Below are positions 8,341 through 16,374 of a stretch of 64,000 nucleotides of DNA, piece by piece. Source of the DNA: Microbacterium sp. SYP-A9085 (lineage in GTDB: Bacteria > Actinomycetota > Actinomycetes > Actinomycetales > Microbacteriaceae); NCBI RefSeq assembly GCF_009649635.1, contig NZ_WJII01000004.1, positions 186,001-250,000 of the forward strand, given 5' to 3'. Each line of letters begins with the position of its first letter. Position 1 is the first letter of the stretch. The notes beneath the pieces were generated by a model, which was not told the DNA's origin, ran no database searches, and worked only from the letters and a program-made list of their open reading frames with translations. The position numbers and the translations under genes were made by a program.

Positions 8341-9450
8341 TCAGTCCTCGTCCTTGCGCTTGCGCCAGCGGATGCCGGCGGCGATGAACCCGTCGATCTC
8401 CCCGTCGAACACCGGGGCCGGGTTGCCCACCTCGTACCCGGTGCGCAGGTCCTTCACCAGCTGCTGGCCGTACAGGAAGTACGAGCGCATCTGGTCGCCC
8501 CAGCTCGCGGTGATCGTTCCCGCGAGCTCCTTCTTCTTCGCCGCCTCTTCCTCGCGCTTGAGCAGCAGCAAACGCGTCTGCAGCACGCGCATCGCCGCGG
8601 CGCGGTTCTGGATCTGCGACTTCTCGTTCTGCATCGACACGACGATCCCGGTGGGGATGTGCGTGAGCCGGACCGCGGAGTCCGTCGTGTTCACGGACTG
8701 GCCGCCGGGGCCGGAGGAGCGGAACACGTCGACGCGGATGTCGGTCTCGGGGATTTCGACCTCCTGCGCCTCCTCCATCACGGGGATGACCTCGACGGCG
8801 GCAAAGCTCGTCTGACGCTTGTCGGCGCCGCCGAACGGACTGATGCGCGCGAGTCGGTGCGTGCCCGCCTCGACGGACAGTGTGCCGTACGCGTACGGCG
8901 CGTCGATCTCGAACGTCGCGGACTTGATGCCGGCGCCTTCGGCGTAGGACGTGTCCATCACCTTGACCGGGTGCTTGTGCCGCTCGGCCCAGCGCAGGTA
9001 CATCCGCATCAGCATCTCGGCGAAGTCGGTGGCGTCGTCGCCGCCGGCTCCCGAGCGGATCGTGACGACGGCGGCCCGGTCGTCGTACTCGCCGTCCAGC
9101 AGGGTCTGCACCTCGAGCTGGTTGATCGTCTCGCCGAGGTGGGTGAGCTCGTGGCGCGCCTCGGCCGCCGAGTCCTCGTCGTCCATCTCGTTGGCCAACT
9201 CGACCAGCACCTCGAGGTCGTCCAGCCGATGCTCGATCTCGGTGATCCGCTTGAGATCGGCCTGCCGGTGGCTGAGCGCGCTGGTCACCTTCTGCGCCTT
9301 GTCGACGTCGTCCCACAGGTCGGGCGCGCCGGCCTCGGCGCTCAAGCGGTCGATGTCCGCCCGCAGCGCGGACACGTCGACCACCGCCTGGATGTCGGCG
9401 AATGTGGTGCGCAGGGCCTGGATGTCGGCAGACAGATCGAGTTCGAGCAT
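8341..9450 (-). CDS. prfB: peptide chain release factor 2
   Basis: The protein has 369 residues. RF2 releases peptides at UGA and UAA. The codon-recognition tripeptide SPF ([14 protein letters not shown]) and the catalytic GGQ loop ([18 protein letters not shown]) are both present. The coding frame is continuous from the ATG at 9450, so there is no programmed +1 frameshift of the E. coli type. In-frame codons continue upstream to 9510 but lie inside the divergent MFS gene. A TAGTCT box 8 nt before the ATG supports 9450. It heads the prfB-ftsE-ftsX-smpB group. Confidence 0.97.
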   Translation of the reverse strand: MLELDLSADIQALRTTFADIQAVVDVSALRADIDRLSAEAGAPDLWDDVDKAQKVTSALSHRQADLKRITEIEHRLDDLEVLVELANEMDDEDSAAEARHELTHLGETINQLEVQTLLDGEYDDRAAVVTIRSGAGGDDATDFAEMLMRMYLRWAERHKHPVKVMDTSYAEGAGIKSATFEIDAPYAYGTLSVEAGTHRLARISPFGGADKRQTSFAAVEVIPVMEEAQEVEIPETDIRVDVFRSSGPGGQSVNTTDSAVRLTHIPTGIVVSMQNEKSQIQNRAAAMRVLQTRLLLLKREEEAAKKKELAGTITASWGDQMRSYFLYGQQLVKDLRTGYEVGNPAPVFDGEIDGFIAAGIRWRKRKDED

Positions 9451-9458
9451 GACACTCC

Positions 9459-9468
9459 AGACTAACGT
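9459..9468. promoter_or_regulatory. overlapping divergent -10 boxes of prfB and MFS gene
   Basis: The 10-mer AGACTAACGT holds TAGTCT on the minus strand (9464-9459, 8 nt before prfB) and TAACGT on the plus strand (9463-9468, 7 nt before the MFS ATG). The hexamers share two bases and the whole intergenic gap is 25 nt. Confidence 0.6.
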
Positions 9469-9475
9469 GGATGCG

Positions 9476-10768
9476 ATGACCGCCGATTCCGCTCCCCTCC
9501 GCATCGGCACCGTGCTGTGGCGCTTCGGTCCGATGATCTACGGACCCACCCTGCTGTTCTCGCTCGGCGAGGGCGCGGTCATCCCGCTGATCCCGGTGAT
9601 CGCGTCGCAGCTGGGCGCGGGTGTCGCGCTCGCGGCCCTCGTGTCCTCGGCCCTCGTCGTGGGTCAGCTGTGCGGGAACCTGCCGGCCGGGTGGGCGGTG
9701 GCCCGGATCGGCGAGCGGATGACGATGGTGATCGGCGGCTCGGCGGCGATCGTCGCGGCCGGCGGCCTCATCCTGGCGCCCAACCTCGTCACGCTGACCA
9801 TCGCTGTGTTCGTGCTCGGGTTCTGCGCGGCCGTGTTCGGGCTGGCACGCCATTCGTTCATGACGACCCGCATCCCGCTGTCGTTCCGCGCCCGTGCGCT
9901 GTCACTGCTGGGCGGGTCGTTCCGGCTCGGCGTGTTCGTGGGGCCGTTCGCCGCCGCGGCGCTGCTGGCGATCTTCGTCGACGAGCACTCGGCGATCTGG
10001 TTCGCGCTGGTGTGCCTGGTCGGCGTGGTGCTGCTGGTGCTGCTCGGCCCGGACCCGGAGAAGGATGCGGCGGCCGCGCTGGCGCGGACACAACCCGAGG
10101 CCGACGAGCTGGCCGAGGACACCGGCGAGGTCATCACCGGACCGGTGCGCACGGTCGACGCGGCCCAGGGCGTGTTCCGCACGATGTGGCAGCACCGCAA
10201 CGTGCTCTCCCGCCTCGGAGCCGCGGCGGCGCTCCTGTCGTCGATCCGCTCGGCGCGGCAGGTCGCACTGCCGCTGTGGGGCGTGTCGATCGGGCTGGAC
10301 GCGCAGACGATAGCGATCGTGGTCGGCATCTCCGGCGCGCTGGATTTCGCGCTGTTCTACGCGTCCGGCCAGGTGATGGACAGATTCGGCAGGCTCTGGG
10401 CGGCGCTGCCGGCGATGCTGCTGATGGGCGCCGCCTTCCTCGCGCTGTCGTTCACGCACGACACAACGCAGGCCGCGATGTGGTTCGCCCTGTTCGCGGC
10501 GGTGCTCGGCGTCGGGAACGGGATGTCCAGCGGCATCCTGATGACCCTCGGCGCCGACCTCGCCCCGCAGCGTGACCCGGCGGCGTTCCTCGGCTCGTGG
10601 CGCACCCTGACGGATGCCGGCGGCGCGGCGGCGCCGCTGCTGATCTCGGCGCTGACCGCGGCGTGGTCGCTGGCGCTTGCGACCGGGGTGATCGGCGTGG
10701 TCGGTCTGGTGGGCGCTCTCGGGTTCCTGCGCTGGATCCCCCGGTACGTGCCGCGCGGGCCCCGGTAG
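9476..10768 (+). CDS. MFS transporter (12 TM)
   Basis: The protein has 430 residues with about 12 hydrophobic segments in two six-helix halves and a charged central loop (about 187-225). After TM2 the loop ARIGERMTM resembles the MFS inter-helix motif. It looks like an efflux-type carrier, with no substrate evident. The frame is open far upstream through prfB. I chose the ATG at 9476 because TAACGT ends 7 nt before it; a GTG 9 nt earlier is the alternative. It is followed by a 162-nt gap containing an inverted repeat. Confidence 0.87.
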   Translation: MTADSAPLRIGTVLWRFGPMIYGPTLLFSLGEGAVIPLIPVIASQLGAGVALAALVSSALVVGQLCGNLPAGWAVARIGERMTMVIGGSAAIVAAGGLILAPNLVTLTIAVFVLGFCAAVFGLARHSFMTTRIPLSFRARALSLLGGSFRLGVFVGPFAAAALLAIFVDEHSAIWFALVCLVGVVLLVLLGPDPEKDAAAALARTQPEADELAEDTGEVITGPVRTVDAAQGVFRTMWQHRNVLSRLGAAAALLSSIRSARQVALPLWGVSIGLDAQTIAIVVGISGALDFALFYASGQVMDRFGRLWAALPAMLLMGAAFLALSFTHDTTQAAMWFALFAAVLGVGNGMSSGILMTLGADLAPQRDPAAFLGSWRTLTDAGGAAAPLLISALTAAWSLALATGVIGVVGLVGALGFLRWIPRYVPRGPR

Positions 10769-10774
10769 CCGCGC

Positions 10775-10826
10775 AGTGGTCGCGATTCCACGCCGCGCGG
10801 CCGATACCTGCGAAATCGCGTCCACT
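10775..10826. repeat. nested palindromic intergenic element
   Basis: Two 15-base arms (10775-10789 and 10812-10826) are inverted copies with 13 of 15 matches. The spacer contains the perfect palindrome GCCGCGCGGC (10792-10801). The element lies alone between two convergent genes. It could be a bidirectional terminator or a dispersed REP-like element. The rest of 10827-10930 shows only GC-rich sequence with a short CG run. Confidence 0.55.
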
Positions 10827-10930
10827 TCGCGTGTCCATTTGCCGCTCCTGCACCGAACCGCGCTCCGCGCGCGCGACAGCGCCAGATGAACGCCGGCCGG
10901 CGCGGTCACCCGATCGCGGCCCGACGCGTG

Positions 10931-11353
10931 TCACCGCAGCGCGGTGCGGCTGGTCGCGGTGGACTGCAGGACGAAGCCGTCGGGCACGAACAGCGTGACG
11001 ACCGGCGGATGCCAGGCGACAGCGACCTGCACGCGCGCCGACTCGCCGTCGGGAGTGCCCGCCGCGACGAGCCGGGCGTCGCCGCCCACCTGCCCCACCA
11101 GCGACGCTGCCTGCGCGCGCACCTGGTCCGTCGTCAGCCGTGCGACGGGCTCGCCACCCTCGACGGTGAGCGCGAAGCCGTCCGCCCCGGCCAGCGCCGC
11201 GGCATCCGCGAGGCCGTCGAGCTTCTTCTGCGCGAGGTACAGCGACGTGGCGTCCACGCAGACGAGAACTGCGACGAGGGCGAGCACCGCGTAGCCGATC
11301 GTCAGCAGCAGCACCGTTCCCTCGTCGTCGCCCCGGTGGGCACCCCGATGCAT
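10931..11353 (-). CDS. TadG/TadE-like pilus-locus protein (Rv3654c type)
   Basis: The protein has 140 residues. It starts with a short polar stretch ending in DDEG, then one TM helix (about 14-36), followed by an extracytoplasmic part with the motif QKKLDGLADAAALAGA, typical of TadG-like pseudopilins. This is the helicase/secretion-neighbourhood TadE-like family that closes actinobacterial Tad loci. The ATG overlaps the upstream gene's stop (TGATG), so coupling is likely and the longer in-frame ORF is not the start. It is last in a seven-gene operon. Confidence 0.8.
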   Translation of the reverse strand: MHRGAHRGDDEGTVLLLTIGYAVLALVAVLVCVDATSLYLAQKKLDGLADAAALAGADGFALTVEGGEPVARLTTDQVRAQAASLVGQVGGDARLVAAGTPDGESARVQVAVAWHPPVVTLFVPDGFVLQSTATSRTALR

Positions 11354-11820
11354 CACGGCGTGCCCCAGAGGCGTGACACGCGCTGCGCGGAGGATGCCTC
11401 GACCGGCACGCTCGCTGTGCCATCCAGTCCCAGCACCGGCGGGACCAGCGGCAGCGCCACCCGCGTGCGCACCGTCACCACGAGCGTCGCACCGGCGCAC
11501 GGGCACGGGCCGCCGGCGGGCAGGCACGCCACGGCGAGCTCTACGCGGTCGCGGTCCAGACCGTACTCGGCGACGATCGAGCGCAGCACGGCGTCCGCGC
11601 GTTCGCGGGCGACCGTCGCGTCCGGCGCCTCCGCCAGCACGCGGGCGATGTGGCGCGCCCCGGATTCCGTGCCGAGCGTCTGCTCCTGGATCGCCCCCAG
11701 CGCGAGGATGAGATACACGATCGGGACCAGCAGCAGGACGCCCACGAGGATGAACTCCAGCGCCGCCGACCCGCGGTCACCCGTGTCCGGCGGGTCAGTC
11801 GAAGTTCTCCGCCGGAGCAT
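11353..11820 (-). CDS. TadE-like pseudopilin
   Basis: The protein has 155 residues. A short N-terminus, DRGSAALEFILVGVLLLVP, leads into a single TM helix, with the Glu five residues into the hydrophobic region as in TadE/TadF pseudopilins. The exported part holds four cysteines (CLPAGGPCPC plus others nearby), probably disulfide-bonded. It overlaps the upstream TadE-like gene by 26 nt and the downstream gene by 1 nt, so expression is tightly coupled. Confidence 0.8.
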   Translation of the reverse strand: MLRRRTSTDPPDTGDRGSAALEFILVGVLLLVPIVYLILALGAIQEQTLGTESGARHIARVLAEAPDATVARERADAVLRSIVAEYGLDRDRVELAVACLPAGGPCPCAGATLVVTVRTRVALPLVPPVLGLDGTASVPVEASSAQRVSRLWGTP

Positions 11821-12193
11821 CCGCGCTCACCTCCAGCGCGCGCGGCGCTCCGACCAGGCCCACGAGCGGGAGCGGAGTGTGCACGGTGACCCGCACCACC
11901 GGGGCGCCGCCCACGAGCACCTCCGTTGCCGTGACATCCCGGGCGTACCCCGCGCCGACCGCCCGGGTGATGAGTTCGCGCGCCCGTGCGACCCCGTCCC
12001 GCGGAGTCTGATCGGCGAGCGCCCCGCGGTAGGCGCCTTCCACGGCCGCGTCGTGGACCACGTTGCGCACGTAGACGACGAGCCCGAACTGCAGGACGGC
12101 GAGGGTCAGCAGCGTCAGCAGCACACCGACGAGCACGAACTCGACCGGGCCCGAGCCGCGGTCGTCGCTCGCATTCGGCACGTGCAGCGGCAT
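11795..12193 (-). CDS. TadE-like pseudopilin
   Basis: The protein has 132 residues. The N-terminus DDRGSGPVEFVLVGVLLTLL has the conserved Glu in the processing region of TadE-type pseudopilins, then one TM helix and a small extracytoplasmic domain. It is a paralogue of the next gene, which it overlaps by 26 nt. It follows the DUF4244-like gene after 4 nt. The family is thought to help build or dock the Flp-type pilus; in Actinobacteria the structure is unproven. Confidence 0.8.
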   Translation of the reverse strand: MPLHVPNASDDRGSGPVEFVLVGVLLTLLTLAVLQFGLVVYVRNVVHDAAVEGAYRGALADQTPRDGVARARELITRAVGAGYARDVTATEVLVGGAPVVRVTVHTPLPLVGLVGAPRALEVSADAPAENFD

Positions 12194-12197
12194 GCGT

Positions 12198-12419
12198 CTA
12201 CAGCCCGGAGACCTTGGCGATGGCCTGCTGGAAAAGATCCGCCAGAGCGGGGCCGGCCAGCGCCCAGATCACGACCACCAAGCCGGCGGTCATCAGCGTG
12301 ATCAGCACCCAGCCCGGCACGTCCCCGCGATCGTCTGCGATGCCACGCTGCCACCGTCGCTGGACACGGCCCCATGCCGAGCGCAGCAGCGGCGCCGCCG
12401 CGCGTCCGTGATCCTCCAT
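12198..12419 (-). CDS. DUF4244/Flp-pilin-like small membrane protein
   Basis: The protein has 73 residues with a basic amphipathic N-terminus (about 1-27), then DDRGDVPGWVLITLMTAG and one hydrophobic helix (about 35-58). It occupies the pilin position of the locus, as Rv3656c does in M. tuberculosis. The usual Flp signature (Glu-Tyr at +5/+6) is absent; the equivalent stretch reads DVPGW. It may be the structural subunit, but this is inference from size, topology and position. Confidence 0.7.
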   Translation of the reverse strand: MEDHGRAAAPLLRSAWGRVQRRWQRGIADDRGDVPGWVLITLMTAGLVVVIWALAGPALADLFQQAIAKVSGL

Positions 12420-12453
12420 GTCATCCTCCTCGTCGACGTCCTTGATTCCGGCT

Positions 12454-13383
12454 TCACCCGATCCCCAGGCGGAGCATGAACACGCCCGGAAACACGGCGA
12501 ACAACACGGACAGCGGCAAAATGAGAAAGACCAGCGGGAGGAGCATCAAGATCTCCTTGCGGCCGGCCTGTTCGATGAGCGCCCTCTTCGCGTCTTCGCG
12601 CGCGTCGGCAGCCTGCGCCTGCAACACGTGCGCGAGCGGCGCGCCCCGGTCCAGCGCCGCCACGATGTGATCCACCGCCCGGGTGAGCGCCGGGATGTCG
12701 AGCCCGCGCGCCATCGCCGTCAGCGACTCGGCAAGGGTCGACCCCGTGCCGACGGCGAGCACCGCGGCGCGGATCTCCGCCGTCAACTCCCCCGCGCCGA
12801 CCTGCCCGACCCGGCGCAGCGAGTCCAGGATCCCCTCGCCGGCCGACAGGCACAGCGCGAGGAACTCCAGCACGGTGGGCAGCTCCTCCTGAACCCGGGC
12901 GACCCGCGCACGCGCCGCCCGAGCCAGCAGCGCGTCGCACCCCACGGCACCCACCGCGGCCGCCACGACCGGGACGACGACCGCCGGCGTCGAGAACCGG
13001 CCGGACAGGACCAGCCCCACCGTGACGAGGCCGCCCAGCACGAGCCCGCCGAGCATCCAGATGAGGCGGCGGGCCCGGTACGCGGCGACGCCCTGCTCGT
13101 CCGCGCGCCGCCCCGCCTGGCGCAGGCGCCGGCCGACGGCATCCGACGCACCCCCGAAAACGGCGCTGCCCGCCTGCACGCGGTCCCAGATCACGCTCGG
13201 CATCGACACGCCCACGAGCGGCGTCACGCCCTGCGGGTCGGTGACGTCACGGATGTACGGGGCGATCCGGCGCTCCAGGCCCGGCGCGCCCCACCGCGGC
13301 ATCAGCACCAGGAGCAGGAGGCCGCCCGTGCCGAGGGCGCCGCCGAGCACCACGGCGATGGCGACGTCGGTGACCCCGGTCAT
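12454..13383 (-). CDS. tadC: type II secretion F-domain protein TadC
   Basis: The protein has 309 residues with TM helices near the N-terminus, around residues 110-160 and at the C-terminus. Between them is the cytoplasmic T2SSF fold, with the signature LPTVLEFLALCLSAGEGILDSL and paired helices. TadB and TadC form the inner-membrane platform that couples TadA ATP hydrolysis to pilin movement. The ATG at 13383 overlaps the tadB stop (ATGA). The open frame continues upstream but is antisense-like composition, so it was excluded. Confidence 0.85.
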   Translation of the reverse strand: MTGVTDVAIAVVLGGALGTGGLLLLVLMPRWGAPGLERRIAPYIRDVTDPQGVTPLVGVSMPSVIWDRVQAGSAVFGGASDAVGRRLRQAGRRADEQGVAAYRARRLIWMLGGLVLGGLVTVGLVLSGRFSTPAVVVPVVAAAVGAVGCDALLARAARARVARVQEELPTVLEFLALCLSAGEGILDSLRRVGQVGAGELTAEIRAAVLAVGTGSTLAESLTAMARGLDIPALTRAVDHIVAALDRGAPLAHVLQAQAADAREDAKRALIEQAGRKEILMLLPLVFLILPLSVLFAVFPGVFMLRLGIG

Positions 13384-14234
13384 CCGAACCACCGCCGCGG
13401 CTCCGGCAGACGTCCGAGCCGGATCATGATGCGATACGCGACGAACGACACCGCCGCGCCGCCGAGGATCAGCGCGACGCCCTCGGGGCTGCTGTAAGCG
13501 TGCGCGCCCTCGGGCCGCATGGCGAGCAGGGCAAGGATCACCCACGGGGCCACAACGCCGAGCACCGCCGCGCCGCGGATCCACGACTGGCGCGCCTCGA
13601 CCTCGGCGCGCAGCGCGGCGTCGGCGCGCACGGATGCCGCGAGGGCGCGCAGCACCGGGACCAGCTCGGTGCCGCCGACCTGCCGCGCCATCCGCAGCGT
13701 CTCCACGATGCGGTCCGCGATCGGGTCGGACAGGGCGAGCTTCAGCCGTGCAGCGCTGGAATCGAAGTGCCCCGACGCCGCACTGTCGCGGGCGAACGCG
13801 GCGAAGGCCGCGCGCAGCGCGGGCGGCGCGGAGCTCTGCAGGGACGCGACGGCGTCCGGCAGCGACATCCCGGCCCGCACCGACGCTATGAGCAGATCGC
13901 ACACGTCCGGCCACAGCGCACGCCGCATCCGCAGCAGACGCAGCCGCCGCCCGCGCAGCCAGAGGAACGGAGCCGCGCCGGCGGCGATGGCAGCGAGTGC
14001 GGCGAGCGCCGGCACCGGGACGACCAGCCACACGGCGGCGGCCGCGACAACGCACAGGCCCGCGGCGAGCGCCACCGGCACTTTCGCCGGCAGGTGCGCG
14101 TACCCCGCGGCATCCATCAGCGCGTCCAGAGCCCCGCGCTCCCGCGGCGGCCGCATCGGTCGCCACGGCCACAGCCACGGGGACATCGTCAGGAGCACCC
14201 CCGCGGCCAGCAGCGCCCCCAGGACGATCGTCAT
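13380..14234 (-). CDS. tadB: type II secretion F-domain protein TadB
   Basis: The protein has 284 residues. Two N-terminal TM helices are followed by an Arg-rich segment (RGRRLRLLRMRRALWP). The T2SSF domain comes next (VCDLLIASVRAGMSLPDAV), then two C-terminal TM helices. It is the platform partner of TadC. The ATG overlaps the tadA stop as ATGA and its own stop overlaps tadC the same way, so tadA-tadB-tadC are translationally chained. Confidence 0.85.
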   Translation of the reverse strand: MTIVLGALLAAGVLLTMSPWLWPWRPMRPPRERGALDALMDAAGYAHLPAKVPVALAAGLCVVAAAAVWLVVPVPALAALAAIAAGAAPFLWLRGRRLRLLRMRRALWPDVCDLLIASVRAGMSLPDAVASLQSSAPPALRAAFAAFARDSAASGHFDSSAARLKLALSDPIADRIVETLRMARQVGGTELVPVLRALAASVRADAALRAEVEARQSWIRGAAVLGVVAPWVILALLAMRPEGAHAYSSPEGVALILGGAAVSFVAYRIMIRLGRLPEPRRWFG

Positions 14235-15412
14235 CGCCCGCTCCGTCGCGGCGCGTCGTAGACCGTGCGCGCCTCGATGGCGCCGTCCACGACCTGGCCG
14301 GTGGGCGCGATGATCTCCGCAACACGTCGGCGCCCGTCCGCGTCGCGGACGCAGTGGGCCACGAGGTCCACGGTGGACGCTATCGCCGGCAGGACGAAGC
14401 CGGCGTCGATGTTCCGGCCGGCCAGCAACGGCAGCGCCGCGAGCTTGGACAGCGCCTCGCGGGCAGAGTTCGCGTGGATCGTCGCCGCGCCCGGCACGCC
14501 GGTGTTCAGGGCGAGCACGAGGTCCAGCGCCTCCGCGTCGCGGACCTCGCCGACCACGATCCGATCCGGGCGCATCCGCAGCGCCTCCTTCACGAGCCGG
14601 CGCAGGGTCACCTCCCCGGTGCCCTCCAGGCTCGGCTGGCGTCCCTGCAGCGCGACGAGGTCGGGGCCGTCCACCGCGAGCTCGAACGTCTCCTCCACCG
14701 TCACTATCCGGCTCATGTGCGCGCACGCGGCCACCAGCGCGCCCAGCAGCGTCGTCTTGCCGGCGTGCGTGGCGCCGGAGACGAGGATGCTGCGCCCGGC
14801 GATCATCGCGTCGCGCAGCAGCTGCGCCCCCGCGACCGAGAGAGAGCCGCCGGCCACGAGCCGGTCGAGGTCGCGATACGCCGGCAGGAACTTCCGGATG
14901 TTCACCGACCAGTCCGTGCGCGTGATGTCGGGGATGACGCAGTGCAGTCGGCTGCCGTCGCTCAGCGACGCGTCCACGAACGGCTGGCTGAGATCCACGC
15001 GGCGGCCGGTGGACTGCAGCATGCGCTCGACGAGATCCCGCACCGCGGCGGCCGTCAGCACGAGCGGCACCCGCTGAGCGACGCCGTCGCGCGCGATGAA
15101 GATCCGATCCGGAGCGTTGATCCACAGCTCTTCGACGGTCGGGTCGTCCAAGTACGCCTGGAGTACCCCGAACCCGGAGACGGATGCCAGGATTTCGCGC
15201 GCGCACGCCTGCTCGTCGTCGATCGTGGGCAGACCCCGCGCCAGCGCGTGGTCGTTGTGCCGGCGCACCTCGGTCCAGGCGACCCGCGCGGCGGCGTCCG
15301 GGTCCCGCGTCGGATCGGTCTGATCGGCGCGCAGCCGCTCGCGGACCTGCTGCGCGATCAGGTCGACCGCGCGCGCATCGACATCGCTGACGGCGACCCG
15401 AGCCAGGCTCAT
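14231..15412 (-). CDS. tadA: Tad/CpaF-type secretion ATPase
   Basis: The protein has 393 residues. The N-terminal domain (about 1-200) is followed by the ATPase core: Walker A SGATHAGKTT (212-221, Lys219), Asp box VTVEETFEL (238-246), Walker B RPDRIVVGEVR (281-291), and His box ATIHANS (310-316). It powers assembly of a Flp-like pilus or pseudopilus. It is the first gene of a seven-gene operon. The septum-site/TadZ-like gene often upstream in Actinobacteria is absent; tRNA-Leu lies there on the other strand. Confidence 0.93.
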   Translation of the reverse strand: MSLARVAVSDVDARAVDLIAQQVRERLRADQTDPTRDPDAAARVAWTEVRRHNDHALARGLPTIDDEQACAREILASVSGFGVLQAYLDDPTVEELWINAPDRIFIARDGVAQRVPLVLTAAAVRDLVERMLQSTGRRVDLSQPFVDASLSDGSRLHCVIPDITRTDWSVNIRKFLPAYRDLDRLVAGGSLSVAGAQLLRDAMIAGRSILVSGATHAGKTTLLGALVAACAHMSRIVTVEETFELAVDGPDLVALQGRQPSLEGTGEVTLRRLVKEALRMRPDRIVVGEVRDAEALDLVLALNTGVPGAATIHANSAREALSKLAALPLLAGRNIDAGFVLPAIASTVDLVAHCVRDADGRRRVAEIIAPTGQVVDGAIEARTVYDAPRRSGR

Positions 15413-15452
15413 CCCAGCATCCTCGCAAGTTTCCGGAATCCGCCGCGGAAGT

Positions 15453-15461
15453 TATCCACAG
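15453..15461 (+). promoter_or_regulatory. DnaA-box-like TTATCCACA
   Basis: A perfect match to the classical DnaA box (TTATNCACA) lies 40 nt outside the tadA start. It stands alone, so it could titrate DnaA or be chance. The surrounding 15413-15536 region holds only this and the tRNA promoter. Confidence 0.4.
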
Positions 15462-15519
15462 GGGGCTTTCCGGGCGCGGACGTGAGGGGTGTCCCCCAGC
15501 ATCCGCGGCACCGGCTCAC

Positions 15520-15525
15520 TAGACT
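15520..15525 (+). promoter_or_regulatory. -10 box TAGACT of tRNA-Leu
   Basis: TAGACT ends 11 nt before the mature tRNA 5' end. No convincing -35 is visible. Confidence 0.45.
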
Positions 15526-15536
15526 GATGACCATTC

Positions 15537-15618
15537 GCGGGAGTGGTGAAACCGGCAGACACGCAGGATTTAGGTTCCTGTGCCTTCGGGCGTGGGGGTT
15601 CGACTCCCCCCTTCCGCA
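15537..15618 (+). tRNA. tRNA-Leu (anticodon UAG)
   Basis: The acceptor arms GCGGGAG and CTTCCGC pair over 7 bp with two G-T wobbles. The anticodon stem CAGGA/TCCTG encloses loop TTTAGGT, giving anticodon TAG for CUA (and CUG by wobble). The long variable arm (TGCCTTCGGGCG) is typical of class II Leu tRNAs. The T arm GGGGGTTCGACTCCCCC is complete. CCA is not encoded. Confidence 0.97.
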
Positions 15619-15678
15619 CGGAACGCCGCCGTCTGCGGCATCCGGTGCTTTCATCCGCCTCTCACCGACGGGACACAC

Positions 15679-16368
15679 GTGCTCTCAGCTGGTCTGATTC
15701 CCTGGCTCAACCCGGAGACCATCATCGCCTACGCGGGCCCCTGGGCGCTGCTGGTCGTCTGCTTCATCGTGTTCGCCGAGACCGGGCTGCTGGTCGGGTT
15801 CATCCTGCCCGGCGACACGCTCCTGGTCATCTCCGGCCTTCTCACCAAGACCAGCGACGTCTTCGGCCTGAACATCTGGCTCGTCTCGCTGCTGATAGCG
15901 GTGGCAGCGTTCGTCGGCGGCGAGGTCGGCTACTTCATAGGGCACAAGGGCGGACCCGCCGTGTTCGAGCGGAAGGAGTCCGGGCTCTTCAGCCGCAAGA
16001 ACGTCGACCGGACGAACGCCTTCTTCGAGCGGTACGGGGGCCTCACTGTCGTCCTCGCCCGGTTCGTGCCGATAGTGCGCACTTTCGCGCCGGTCGCCGC
16101 GGGCGTCGGCCGCATGCCGTGGCGCCGCTACTCCCTGTACAACCTCGTCGGCGCGGTGCTGTGGGGCTTCGGGCTCACAATGCTCGGCTTCGGGATCGGC
16201 TTCATCCCGTGGGTGGCCCAGATCGTCACCGAGTACATCGATCTCATCCTCGTCGGCGTCGTGGTCCTCACGATCGCCGGAACCGTGTGGCACTACTTCT
16301 ACGAGCGCGCGAAGGCGCGCCGGGAGGTTGCGGAGGCCGACGGCGTGCACGAGCACCGCACGCGTTGA
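15679..16368 (+). CDS. DedA-family membrane protein
   Basis: The protein has 229 residues with about five hydrophobic segments. Signatures of the DedA/SNARE-associated family are present: ETGLLVGFILPGD near residue 34, FFERYGGLTVVLARFVPIVRTFAPVAAGV in the middle (shown in part), and MPWRRYSLYNLVGA. Members act as lipid scramblases or transporters that recycle undecaprenyl phosphate and keep envelope homeostasis. The frame is open through the tRNA, so I took the GTG at 15679, 60 nt past the tRNA. It ends 6 nt from the convergent ku gene. Confidence 0.9.
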   Translation: MLSAGLIPWLNPETIIAYAGPWALLVVCFIVFAETGLLVGFILPGDTLLVISGLLTKTSDVFGLNIWLVSLLIAVAAFVGGEVGYFIGHKGGPAVFERKESGLFSRKNVDRTNAFFERYGGLTVVLARFVPIVRTFAPVAAGVGRMPWRRYSLYNLVGAVLWGFGLTMLGFGIGFIPWVAQIVTEYIDLILVGVVVLTIAGTVWHYFYERAKARREVAEADGVHEHRTR

Positions 16369-16374
16369 GGCGCG

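Noticed and set aside
8951..9475. Long open frame upstream of the MFS gene (would give a 605-residue protein)
   Set aside because: It lies antisense to prfB and reads as Ser/Arg/Ala-rich shadow sequence. The TAACGT box and family length favour 9476.
13380..15428. 682-residue fusion of ATPase shadow with TadB
   Set aside because: The N-terminal 400 residues are out-of-frame tadA sequence. TadB begins at 14234 with an ATGA overlap.
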